5,574 nt of DNA from an uncultured Clostridia bacterium (GTDB taxonomy: Bacteria > Bacillota > Clostridia > Christensenellales > Borkfalkiaceae). The stretch covers positions 1-5,574 of the forward strand of contig USSJ01000098.1 of assembly GCA_900557285.1 (NCBI GenBank), read 5' to 3'. Below the pieces are notes generated by a model, which worked only from the letters and a program-made list of their open reading frames with translations, had not been told where the DNA came from and searched no databases. Both the position numbers and the translations under genes were made by a program. Positions 1 to 5,574 of the stretch are shown here, one piece after another (the stretch's first letter is position 1; every line of letters begins with the position of its first letter).

Positions 1-172
1 CCACTTCACGCTCCCCGAAACGGTATACGATCTTTCCGCCTTTCACCCCCGTTATTTCCAGATAATTGTGAAAATGCGCATCTTTCATGACCGTATCCTG
101 TGTATAGACAAACTCCTCCAGAAAAAAACCGAAGCCCTGCTCCATCTGCCATTCATCATGAATCGTCTTCAT
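1..172 (-). CDS. AraC-family transcriptional regulator, N-terminal part (3' end outside window)
   Basis: The first 57 codons of a leftward gene that leaves the window at base 1. The peptide begins MKTIHDEWQM and contains HFHNYLEI at residues 33-40, followed by a glycine-containing strand and KIVYRFGEREV. This histidine-aromatic-histidine-N-Y-x-E-I pattern is typical of the cupin-like ligand-binding domain (AraC_binding type) at the start of many AraC/XylS regulators in Bacillota. The helix-turn-helix domain would lie outside the window, so the family call rests on the sensor half only. The ATG at 172 is supported by GGAG/AGGAG (complement of 179-183) at good spacing and by a promoter just upstream. 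It is divergent from the URO-D-like gene, a usual arrangement for a local regulator and its target. The ligand cannot be read from the sequence; a sugar or sugar derivative is likely from context. A cupin-domain protein without HTH is the alternative. Confidence 0.8.
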   Translation of the reverse strand, partial: MKTIHDEWQMEQGFGFFLEEFVYTQDTVMKDAHFHNYLEITGVKGGKIVYRFGEREV

Positions 173-178
173 TCCGCA

Positions 179-196
179 CTCCTTTTTTCTATTATA
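179..196 (-). promoter_or_regulatory. Extended -10 promoter and RBS of the AraC-family gene
   Basis: On the minus strand a consensus TATAAT (complement of 191-196) is preceded by TG one base upstream, making an extended -10 element. No good -35 hexamer lies 17 bp upstream, consistent with an extended -10 or activator-dependent promoter. The AGGAG ribosome site (complement of 179-183) lies just before ATG 172. If transcription starts 6-7 bases past the -10, the leader would be only about 12 nt long, which is short but enough for the ribosome site. Confidence 0.6.
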
Positions 197-210
197 ACAC
201 ATCCGAAAAG

Positions 211-245
211 ATTTGGTATATTTTTTTAAAATTATGGTATCTTTT
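211..245. promoter_or_regulatory. Candidate AraC-type operator: direct repeat with 21-bp period
   Basis: Two copies of TGGTATnTTTT lie in the divergent spacer, at 214-224 and 235-245, exactly 21 bp apart; they differ only at the n position. Many AraC/XylS proteins bind direct repeats spaced by two helical turns, as at araI1-I2. The left copy overlaps where a -35 of the leftward regulator promoter would sit, and the right copy ends 26 bp before the -35 of the rightward promoter. This geometry would suit autoregulation plus activation of the rightward gene. The spacer is very T-rich, so part of the match could be chance; GGTAT is the informative core. Confidence 0.4.
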
Positions 246-271
246 GATTTTTTCTTTTTTGATGTGCTTTC

Positions 272-300
272 TTTACTTGTATTTTTCTATGTGCTATACT
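272..300 (+). promoter_or_regulatory. Promoter of the URO-D-like gene
   Basis: TTTACT (272-277) and TATACT (295-300) are separated by 17 bp, and TG at 292-293 gives an extended -10 (TGCTATACT). Each hexamer departs modestly from the sigma-70/sigma-A consensus (TTGACA, TATAAT). The predicted start near 307 gives a leader of about 30 nt containing the ribosome site AAGGGG (322-327), 10 bases before ATG 338. Confidence 0.65.
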
Positions 301-337
301 GAAAAAAAGCATTCGAACAAGAAGGGGAAAAACTTTT

Positions 338-1330
338 ATGACGATATCCGAACGTTTTAAAAATTTTATGGAAGGCAAACCGATCGACCGATTGCCTGCG
401 ATCGAATGGGCGCCCTATTGGAACCTCACGGTCAACCGCTGGAGAGAAGAGGGGCTGCCTGCCGATTGCGTGACCCCGTACGACATCCAGAACTATTTCG
501 GACTGGATAAATGCTGCCAGAGTTATTTCACCTGGCAGACCGCACAGACACCGCAGCCGCAGGAATACGGACACGGGATCATCCGCGACGAAGCTGACTA
601 CGAAAAAATCTTGCCTACCCTATATCCGGAACCCAGCCTTCCCAAAGAACACATTGAATGGCTGAAAAAAACGCATGCAGACGGCGACACGCTGCATTTC
701 TTTACCGTAGAAGGATTTTTCTGGCAGCCGCGCGTATTGCTGGGCATCGAACCGCATCTTTACAGTTTTTACGATCAGCCCGAACTTTACCACCGCATCT
801 GCGAGGACAACGCCGCATGGATCAAAAAGGTGTTCGAATACGCCATGAACGTATTTCCCTTCGATTTCATGAGTTTTGCCGAAGACATGAGCTACAACAA
901 CGGTCCCATGCTCTCCAAAGAAACGTTTGACGAATTTCTGATGCCTTACTACAAAAAGACAATGCCGCTTCTGAAAGGATATACCTACAGTTTTGTGGAC
1001 AGCGACGGCGACATCACCAAAGCGGTGGATTGGTACGCCGAAGCGGGTGCGGACGGCATGTTCCCGCTGGAACGACAGGCAGGCGTGGACGTATCCCTGT
1101 ATATCCGCAAACAGCCGCAAATGGCGTTTATCGGGCATTTCGACAAAATGTGCATGAAGTTCGGCGAAGAAGCGATGACGCGTGAATTTGAACGGCTTCT
1201 TCCCTCCGCGCGGAAAGGAAAAGTACTCTTCTCCTGCGACCACCAGACCCCGCCCGACGTTTCCATCGAAAACTACAGAATTTACGTGCGGCTGCTGAAA
1301 AAGTACGCAGTCCTGGCCGCACAAAAATAA
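338..1330 (+). CDS. Uroporphyrinogen-decarboxylase-superfamily protein, not canonical HemE
   Basis: A 330-residue protein of the URO-D fold (TIM barrel), a superfamily that holds HemE, the methylcobamide:coenzyme M methyltransferases MtaA/MtbA, and many uncharacterised clostridial paralogues. Seen: an N-terminal ERFKNFMEGKPIDRLP segment (residues 5-20) as in the family start, AEDMSYNNGPMLS (181-193), DSDGDI (221-226), PLERQAGVDV (243-252), and a C-terminal CDHQTPPDVSIENY (300-313). The RQAGR-type arginine motif that binds tetrapyrrole carboxylates in HemE is absent after the DR-P segment, so a haem role is unlikely. In zinc-dependent MtaA-like members an H-x-C motif occupies the DSDGD position; here both ligands are Asp, while the C-terminal Cys (C300) remains. 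It may bind metal differently or catalyse another reaction. ATG 338 is chosen because it keeps the conserved N-terminus and follows AAGGGG. The gene is single, divergent from the AraC-type regulator, and ends at a strong terminator. The superfamily is confident; the reaction is unknown. Confidence 0.85.
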   Translation: MTISERFKNFMEGKPIDRLPAIEWAPYWNLTVNRWREEGLPADCVTPYDIQNYFGLDKCCQSYFTWQTAQTPQPQEYGHGIIRDEADYEKILPTLYPEPSLPKEHIEWLKKTHADGDTLHFFTVEGFFWQPRVLLGIEPHLYSFYDQPELYHRICEDNAAWIKKVFEYAMNVFPFDFMSFAEDMSYNNGPMLSKETFDEFLMPYYKKTMPLLKGYTYSFVDSDGDITKAVDWYAEAGADGMFPLERQAGVDVSLYIRKQPQMAFIGHFDKMCMKFGEEAMTREFERLLPSARKGKVLFSCDHQTPPDVSIENYRIYVRLLKKYAVLAAQK

Positions 1331-1334
1331 TTCC

Positions 1335-1361
1335 CCGTAAGCGCTCCGAAGGCGCTTGCGG
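1335..1361 (+). terminator. Hairpin just after the URO-D-like gene
   Basis: Starting five bases after the stop codon, arms 1335-1344 and 1352-1361 form a 10-bp stem with one T-G wobble and a 7-nt loop. Only TTTC follows, so it is a weak terminator by itself; it may protect the 3' end of the transcript or act with the stronger hairpin 16 bases downstream. Confidence 0.4.
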
Positions 1362-1376
1362 TTTCGGCCCAAATAC

Positions 1377-1419
1377 CGCCAGACAGAGCCTGCAATTTTG
1401 CTCTGTCCGGCGCTTTTTT
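1377..1419 (+). terminator. Intrinsic terminator of the URO-D-like gene
   Basis: Arms 1377-1389 and 1400-1412 pair with a single A-C mismatch (12 pairs, including GACAGAGC/GCTCTGTC), with a 10-nt loop, followed after one C by six T residues (1414-1419). This is a classical rho-independent terminator in the rightward direction. Confidence 0.85.
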
Positions 1420-1497
1420 CGGTCTGTCCGAAAAGCCGGTCTCAAAGAAAGCAATATAAAATATCGCCCGCAATAAACACTTCCCTGCCATGACAGC

Positions 1498-1536
1498 AAA
1501 GCCCGTCCGCGCAAAAATTTTGCGCGGACGGGCTTT
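1498..1536. terminator. Perfect palindrome, candidate bidirectional terminator
   Basis: Arms 1498-1516 and 1518-1536 are perfect 19-base reverse complements around a single central base (1517). The core pairs GCCCGTCCGCGC with GCGCGGACGGGC. TTT follows the stem in both directions, so it could stop transcription from either side between the convergent units. The short T runs make it weaker in theory than its neighbours, but the stem is very stable. Confidence 0.6.
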
Positions 1537-1545
1537 CATTGCAGT

Positions 1546-1577
1546 AAAAGCCGCCGAAAGCATTTTGCTTTCGGCGG
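1546..1577 (-). terminator. Intrinsic terminator of the leftward three-gene unit
   Basis: Arms 1551-1562 and 1566-1577 form a perfect 12-bp stem (CCGCCGAAAGCA/TGCTTTCGGCGG) with a 3-nt loop. Read leftward, the stem is followed by C and TTTT (complement of 1546-1549). It starts about 36 bases after the stop codon of the GH2 gene, as expected for the end of that transcript. Confidence 0.75.
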
Positions 1578-1613
1578 TACCATTTTGAATTCGTATTCTT
1601 TTCTTCCCGAAGA

Positions 1614-3317
1614 TCACGCTTTCTCGATCGCAGCCGTCATACGATTCGCTTCGCCGATCCTGCGCATGCATCCTTCCGAAAATTTCGGCGTACGGTCATA
1701 CCGATATAAACCGTTCTGCTCCTGCTCGATATCGTAAAGCTGCGTATAACAAAATCCGGACAGCTTTTTATACGAAAAGAGCAGTTGCACTGTCTTGCAG
1801 TAATTTTCCGCAAATTGCTTTTCATCCGAAATCGAATCATATCCCCACGCCGTCTGTTCCTGCACGCACTGGGTCTGATTTATCCGCCCGCCGCCGAACG
1901 TTACGCCGCCGAATTCACTCAGGTGCTGCGGCTCTCCCGCATAAGAGATCCCTTCAGACGGCAGGTACATGCACATAAAATCCGCCTTTCCTTCCGCCAG
2001 TTCGTCCATCCGCTTTTTCAGTACGGGATACTCGTCATAACAATGAAAATCGGCAATATCCGTCTTTGTACCGTGCATGCCCCCGCTCACGTCCACGCAC
2101 GGACGGGTCGGATCCAACGCTTTCGTGACCGCATACACGCCGTCTACAAACCGAAGATCGCGCGTCTTTGCAGGATTGTCCAGCTCTCCCCACGTTTCGT
2201 TCAACGGACACCACACCACTATGCTCGGGCGATTAAAATCCCTCTCTACGGCTTCACTCCATTCGCTCACAAACCCGCCGAACCCGTCCAGATCCGAATA
2301 GTCGACGCCCCTGCTCGCATACTCTCCCCAGACCAGAAAACCGCGCTTATCACACTCATATAAATACCTCGGATCGAACAGCTTCTGGTGCAGGCGCGCA
2401 CCGTTGAACCCCAACGAGATCGCCCTTTCAATATCCGCCGCAAAATCCGTGTCCTGCGCCGGCGTATAAACTCCGCCCGGATAATACCCCTGATCCAATA
2501 CCAGCCGCTGGAATACTGATTCGCCGTTCAACAAAAACCGATAGCCGTCGTACCGCACTTCCCGCAATCCGAAATAGGAATGCACTTCGTCTTCCTCAAA
2601 GCGCAAAGTCACGTCATACAGGTTCCCCTCTCCGACCTGCCAAAGCCGCTTTTCTGACAATTCCACCGAAAACTCAGCCGCATAGTTCACATTTCCGCTG
2701 TACGTACCGACAATTTTTTCACCAAACCGCACTACCACGGAGAGGTTTCCGCTTCCTTGCGTACAAACCGCCATCTTCACGCGTCCCCTTGCGGCGTCCG
2801 GATAAAACCGAACGCGTTTGAGATAGTTTTGCGGCACGATCTCCAGCCACACGCTCTGCCAGATCCCCGTGCATCTCGTGTAAAAACAGCCGTAAGACTT
2901 CTCTTTGCAGGACTGCTTGCCGGTGGGATTGCGTTCGGATAAATCATTCCGCACCTGTACTTCCAAGAGATTTTGCCCTTCTTTCAGAATCTTTGTGATC
3001 TCAAACGCAAAGGGAGTGTAGCCGCCCCTGTGTTCGCCCGCAAACGTGCCGTTCACAAAGACGCGGGCGCGGTTGCTGACGGCGCCGAAATGCAGAAACA
3101 CCCTTTTCTGCGGCCGATCTTGCCACGCAAATTCCCTGCGGTAAACGCACGCATGCAAAAAACCCGTGTATCCGATGCCCGACAATTCGGATTCCGGACA
3201 ATATGGCACGCGGATCTTTCCACTTGCTTCTTCGGAAGAAAACTCCCATTCTCCGTCCAGTAAAATTGTATTTTCGCGCGCAAACTGCGGTTCAGGCATC
3301 TGTGCTGTTTTTTCCAT
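1614..3317 (-). CDS. Glycoside hydrolase family 2 enzyme (beta-galactosidase/beta-glucuronidase-like)
   Basis: A 567-residue retaining glycosidase with GH2 architecture: sugar-binding jelly roll (about 10-160, with YTGFLHACVYRREF and GGYTPFAFEIT), immunoglobulin-like domain (about 165-255, ending SYFGLREV), and TIM barrel (about 257-560). The barrel shows GFNGARLHQKLFDPRYLYECD (303-323 region), the acid/base pair N373-E374 in PLNETWG, and the nucleophile E468 in LSEFGG, so it should be active. The C-terminal EQEQNGLYRYDRTPKF resembles the beta-galactosidase-type ending; the N-x-K motif that marks true beta-glucuronidases is not seen there, so that activity is less likely. There is no signal peptide, pointing to a cytoplasmic enzyme on imported glycosides. 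Length is near the short end of the family. ATG 3317 follows GGGAG (complement of 3326-3330). It is the last gene of the leftward unit, 216 bp after the kinase; no clear promoter of its own is seen. The family is certain, the substrate unknown. Confidence 0.93.
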   Translation of the reverse strand: MEKTAQMPEPQFARENTILLDGEWEFSSEEASGKIRVPYCPESELSGIGYTGFLHACVYRREFAWQDRPQKRVFLHFGAVSNRARVFVNGTFAGEHRGGYTPFAFEITKILKEGQNLLEVQVRNDLSERNPTGKQSCKEKSYGCFYTRCTGIWQSVWLEIVPQNYLKRVRFYPDAARGRVKMAVCTQGSGNLSVVVRFGEKIVGTYSGNVNYAAEFSVELSEKRLWQVGEGNLYDVTLRFEEDEVHSYFGLREVRYDGYRFLLNGESVFQRLVLDQGYYPGGVYTPAQDTDFAADIERAISLGFNGARLHQKLFDPRYLYECDKRGFLVWGEYASRGVDYSDLDGFGGFVSEWSEAVERDFNRPSIVVWCPLNETWGELDNPAKTRDLRFVDGVYAVTKALDPTRPCVDVSGGMHGTKTDIADFHCYDEYPVLKKRMDELAEGKADFMCMYLPSEGISYAGEPQHLSEFGGVTFGGGRINQTQCVQEQTAWGYDSISDEKQFAENYCKTVQLLFSYKKLSGFCYTQLYDIEQEQNGLYRYDRTPKFSEGCMRRIGEANRMTAAIEKA

Positions 3318-3479
3318 GGTTTTTGCTCCCGTTCTTGTGTTGTCGACCTGTTTGTCAGGGTCTTTTTCTCTTTCGCCGCTGAGAATTTACTTCTGCGTTG
3401 GCTCCGTCCGTGTCCGACCGCGCCGTGTTCAGACTTCCTTCCGATCGGTACCTGCTGATTCCGTCGGCGCATCTTCCCG

Positions 3480-3530
3480 CGTACGGCGCGCGGTCGCAAA
3501 TAGCGCACGCAAATTTTTCCTGCCGTACGG
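3480..3530. repeat. Inverted CGTACGGC/GCCGTACG pair in the kinase-GH2 gap
   Basis: The 216-bp spacer 3318-3533 has no supportable gene and no clear promoter or terminator. Its only notable structure is CGTACGGC at 3480-3487 with its reverse complement at 3522-3529. The second copy sits in the palindrome CCGTACGG (3523-3530), right after the kinase stop codon. The arms are 34 bp apart, so this could be a weak hairpin in the intercistronic RNA or a pair of protein sites. The same palindrome occurs again upstream of the kinase gene. Confidence 0.3.
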
Positions 3531-3533
3531 TTT

Positions 3534-4442
3534 TTATTCCTCCAGCGCTCGCATGACCGACTCTTTGCAGAAAGCCCCGACAGCACCTTTGTGCTGCACG
3601 GTCAAAGAGCCGCAGACGTTCCCCATCCGCAGTACCTTGTTCCAATCGCGTTCCCCTGCGTCCATGGCACTCAGAACACCCGCAAAAAAGGCATCGCCCG
3701 CGCCCGTCGTATCCAACGCCCGAACGGGACGGATGGGCTCCTTCCAAATCTTCCCGTCCGCACAGACCATGCTTCCGCCCGAACCGAGCGTCACAAACAC
3801 GATCTTTCCGCCGTCAGCTTTTTCAAGCAGTTTTTCTTCCGCCGTCGCGGCATCCGAAAACAGCGAAAGTTCCTCTTCCGACAGCTTCACAATGTCTGCC
3901 TTCTCCAAATACTTCCCGTAAACGGAAACCGCCTCTTCTTGGCTCTTGAAAATATCGTCGCGGTAATTGACATCAAAACTGACTCTTTTGCCAGCCTTGC
4001 GCGCACTTTCGATCAGCGCGTCCGCAAACGCCCTGCCCTCCGTCTCCGAAAGCATCAGCGAACCCAAATGCACGATATCCGCCGCCGCCACGATCTTTTC
4101 CACCGCAGAAAGGGGCAGCGCATAGTCCGCCGTATTCTTGCGGTAAAAACTGAAACGCCGCTCACCCTTTTCGTCCAGCTCCACAAACGCGAGCGTCGTG
4201 TTCCTTTCGGGATCCTTTCCCACATCCAGAAAATCAAACCCCTTTCGCGCCGCAAAATCCGCAAGAAAATCTCCGATCAGATCCCGCCCCACTCTGCCGC
4301 AGAATCCGCATTCCGTGCCGAGATCTTTCATACCGCACGCAACATTGAACGGCGCGCCGCCCGCATACCGCTCGTAAAACGTGCGCCCGCCTTCCGTTTT
4401 GCCGATCATATCGGCAAGTATCTCTCCGACACAAACAATCAT
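3534..4442 (-). CDS. PfkB-family carbohydrate kinase (fructokinase/ribokinase-like)
   Basis: A 302-residue cytoplasmic ATP-dependent sugar kinase of the ribokinase/PfkB family, full length. Seen: the start MIVCVGEILADMI, the N-terminal signature GGAPFNVACGMKDLG (28-42) with substrate-binding Gly-Gly and Asn, SFDVNYRDD (155-163), KLSEEEL (186-192), VTLGSGGS (217-224), and the C-terminal signature DTTGAGDAFFAG (244-255), where D250 is the catalytic base and GAG forms the anion hole. GGAPFNVA and the FDxNYR motif are most like fructokinases, but family members acting on 2-keto-3-deoxygluconate, ribose, tagatose phosphate or other sugars share them, so the substrate is not assigned. ATG 4442 is supported by a strong AGAAGGAGG (complement of 4448-4456) five bases upstream. 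It lies between the SGNH hydrolase (162-bp gap) and the GH2 enzyme (216-bp gap) on the same strand; phosphorylation of a sugar released by the GH2 enzyme is the natural inference. Confidence 0.92.
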   Translation of the reverse strand: MIVCVGEILADMIGKTEGGRTFYERYAGGAPFNVACGMKDLGTECGFCGRVGRDLIGDFLADFAARKGFDFLDVGKDPERNTTLAFVELDEKGERRFSFYRKNTADYALPLSAVEKIVAAADIVHLGSLMLSETEGRAFADALIESARKAGKRVSFDVNYRDDIFKSQEEAVSVYGKYLEKADIVKLSEEELSLFSDAATAEEKLLEKADGGKIVFVTLGSGGSMVCADGKIWKEPIRPVRALDTTGAGDAFFAGVLSAMDAGERDWNKVLRMGNVCGSLTVQHKGAVGAFCKESVMRALEE

Positions 4443-4472
4443 ATCGTCCTCCTTCTTTTACCGCCGCCCGTA

Positions 4473-4521
4473 CGGCAGGCAAACGCGGCACGCCTGCCTT
4501 TTTCGGCCGTCCTGCCTGCCG
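4473..4521 (-). repeat. Competing inverted repeats in the kinase leader
   Basis: In the 162-bp spacer before the kinase, CGGCAGGCA (4473-4481) can pair either with GCCTGCC (4492-4498; 7 bp) or with TGCCTGCCG (4513-4521; 9 bp). The two pairings exclude each other. In the leftward RNA the shared arm lies just upstream of the kinase ribosome site (4448-4456). This could be a regulatory leader or simply RNA-stabilising structure between two cistrons; the sequence does not decide. Confidence 0.35.
4474..4503 (+). terminator. Terminator-like hairpin opposing the operon
   Basis: Read rightward, GGCAGGC (4474-4480) pairs with GCCTGCC (4492-4498) over an 11-nt loop, followed directly by TTTTT (4499-4503). 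This has the shape of a short intrinsic terminator on the strand opposite the genes. It could limit antisense transcription running into the SGNH gene, or its T run may be coincidental. Confidence 0.3.
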
Positions 4522-4604
4522 CTTTTGCGTCTGCCCGAACTTTAAAATCACTCATTTCAAGCGGTTCACGCCCGCCGCGCCACAAACATTCAGACTAAGT
4601 ATCT

Positions 4605-5574
4605 CTATCTGCCTGCTTTGCCCGCAAAGTACGGCGCCAGCATCGCCGCTAAATTCTGCCCCATCTGCACATGCCCGAAACCCGAAGGATGCAGAATGTC
4701 CGCCGCAAGATAATAATCCTTGTCCAGAAGTTTATGCCCGTCCAGCAAAACCGCATTCGCATATTTTTTTGCATATTCCGTGATCACGCTGCGCGTCCTG
4801 TTAAAATTTTCACGATAATCCGCAGACGTATCGCTCACGTCCGACAAGCCGCGCACCGGCGTCATGAGAAATATCGTCTTTTTCGGGAACTGTGTGCAGA
4901 ATCGGTCGATCAGATTCCCCACGCGCTCTCTCACGATCTCCGTCGGCCTGTCCGCAATGTTCGTACCAGGTTCCAGATACACGGCGTCAAAATCTTCTGC
5001 GCAAAGATAATCCACCGTTTCCGGTTCGCAGAAACATCCGCCCGAAATCGCTTTGTTCAGGATATCGATGCCTAAAATCTGTGCCGCCGTATTGAGATAA
5101 TTCAGCTGCGGGTACAGGCACCCGATCCCCTGTGAGATCGAAGAGCCGTAAGCGAGCATCCGCACCCGCGGAAGCTCTGCCGCCTGCGGCGCACGCAGCG
5201 GTTCGCCGTTCTCCGTCTCGATCCCGCAAAAGCGTATATTCCCGTTTCCCTCCAGCGCGATCCTCCATACCCGCTTGGAAAAACGATACTCCGATCTGCG
5301 CTCCACTCCGTCAAGCCCGGCGCTCCACGGCAATTTCCATTCCGTTTTTCCGGGCTTTGCGATCAGATGATTGTATTGATAATCACCGTTGTATGCCGTT
5401 ATTTGCACTGTGTCATCCGATTCGATGTGCAGCGTCACGCTCCGCGCATCCGTCACAAACCGCAGTTCCGCCCCATACGTCGACCTCGCCGCTCCCCGAT
5501 GCCCCCTGTAAATCTGTACAAAACTTCCCTCCGCATCAAACTCGGGTACCTGCAAAGAATCACATACCGACAAC
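4605..5574 (-). CDS. SGNH/GDSL-type hydrolase, probable carbohydrate esterase (5' end outside window)
   Basis: At least 322 codons read leftward from the window edge to TAG at 4605-4607. Numbering from the TTG at 5573, residues 15-120 look like an all-beta N-terminal domain, and 135-315 form an SGNH hydrolase. Block I is YGSSISQG (142-149), with S145 as nucleophile and Ser in place of the usual Asp of GDS; block II is SGG (177-179); block III is GTN (203-205, with N205 an oxyanion-hole residue); block V is DILHP (292-296), supplying D292 and H295. The full catalytic set is therefore present. A beta-sandwich followed by an SGNH domain is known in carbohydrate esterases such as CE2 and related GDSL proteins, so sugar deacetylation is a reasonable inference. 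The TTG at the edge is probably not the start; no internal Met precedes residue 139, so the true start is likely beyond base 5574 and a signal peptide cannot be excluded. It is the first visible gene of the leftward unit. Confidence 0.85.
   Translation of the reverse strand, partial: LSVCDSLQVPEFDAEGSFVQIYRGHRGAARSTYGAELRFVTDARSVTLHIESDDTVQITAYNGDYQYNHLIAKPGKTEWKLPWSAGLDGVERRSEYRFSKRVWRIALEGNGNIRFCGIETENGEPLRAPQAAELPRVRMLAYGSSISQGIGCLYPQLNYLNTAAQILGIDILNKAISGGCFCEPETVDYLCAEDFDAVYLEPGTNIADRPTEIVRERVGNLIDRFCTQFPKKTIFLMTPVRGLSDVSDTSADYRENFNRTRSVITEYAKKYANAVLLDGHKLLDKDYYLAADILHPSGFGHVQMGQNLAAMLAPYFAGKAGR

Noticed and set aside
100..360. Rightward 86-codon open frame across the divergent spacer
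   Set aside because: It overlaps the start of the AraC-type gene and both promoters, has no ribosome site at its start, and its product is low-complexity Phe/Tyr/Ser sequence from T-rich DNA.
338..1330. Assignment as HemE (haem biosynthesis)
   Set aside because: The RQAGR-type substrate-binding motif is missing near the N-terminus and the context is carbohydrate use, not tetrapyrrole synthesis.
620..1372. Leftward 250-codon open frame opposite the URO-D-like gene
   Set aside because: It is antisense to a clearly conserved protein, shows no family motifs, and arises from the GC-biased codon pattern of the real gene.
3053..3586. Leftward 177-codon open frame filling the kinase-GH2 gap
   Set aside because: It overlaps the ends of both real genes in another frame, is Arg/Lys-rich without motifs, and has no ribosome site.
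3166..3921. Rightward 251-codon open frame, rich in Ser/Pro/Arg
   Set aside because: It overlaps the GH2 start and the PfkB kinase on the opposite strand and has no recognisable domain.
4545..4570. Possible promoter around TTGAAA in the spacer before the kinase
   Set aside because: TTGAAA is present on the minus strand, but no -10-like hexamer occurs 16-18 bp downstream.
3591..4598. Rightward 335-codon open frame opposite the PfkB kinase
   Set aside because: It lies antisense to a full-length kinase with both PfkB signatures; its Arg/His-rich composition is typical of a shadow frame.
5571..5573. TTG at the window edge as the true start of the SGNH hydrolase
   Set aside because: The reading frame simply reaches the edge; no upstream sequence exists to show a ribosome site, and the protein starts very near its first domain, so it is treated as 5'-partial.

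Overview
The window looks like an accessory carbohydrate-use locus from a bacterium of the Bacillota, probably class Clostridia. This is an inference from purine-rich Shine-Dalgarno sequences, good sigma-70-type promoters in a very A+T-rich intergenic spacer, and the gene families present. No rRNA, tRNA, CRISPR array or mobile element is visible, so the organism cannot be named more closely.

Left part (1-337): the first 57 codons of an AraC-family regulator run leftward out of the window. Its promoter is back to back with that of a rightward gene. The A+T-rich spacer carries an imperfect direct repeat with a 21-bp period, the spacing expected for an AraC-type operator. Middle left (338-1330): a uroporphyrinogen-decarboxylase-superfamily protein that lacks the haem-pathway arginine motif and has an altered metal-site motif. 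It is probably not HemE but a paralogue related to the cobamide-dependent methyltransferase branch. Region 1331-1613, where two transcription units converge, is gene-free and holds four hairpins, including good terminators in each direction.

Right part (1614-5574): three leftward genes, in transcription order an SGNH/GDSL-type hydrolase (5' end outside the window), a PfkB-family sugar kinase, and a glycoside hydrolase family 2 enzyme. No strong terminator in their own direction is seen between them, so they may form one transcript ending at the hairpin near 1550-1577. The GH2 enzyme and the kinase lack signal peptides and should be cytoplasmic; the N-terminus of the hydrolase is not visible.

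Working model (inference): an imported, acylated glycoside or oligosaccharide is deacylated by the SGNH enzyme, cleaved by the GH2 enzyme, and a released sugar is phosphorylated by the PfkB kinase. The AraC-type regulator would sense an inducer and control at least the divergent URO-D-like gene, whose role could be removal of a methyl or other small group from the same substrate. The transporter and any corrinoid partner are not in the window. The main open questions are the reaction of the URO-D-like protein and the substrate of the cluster.
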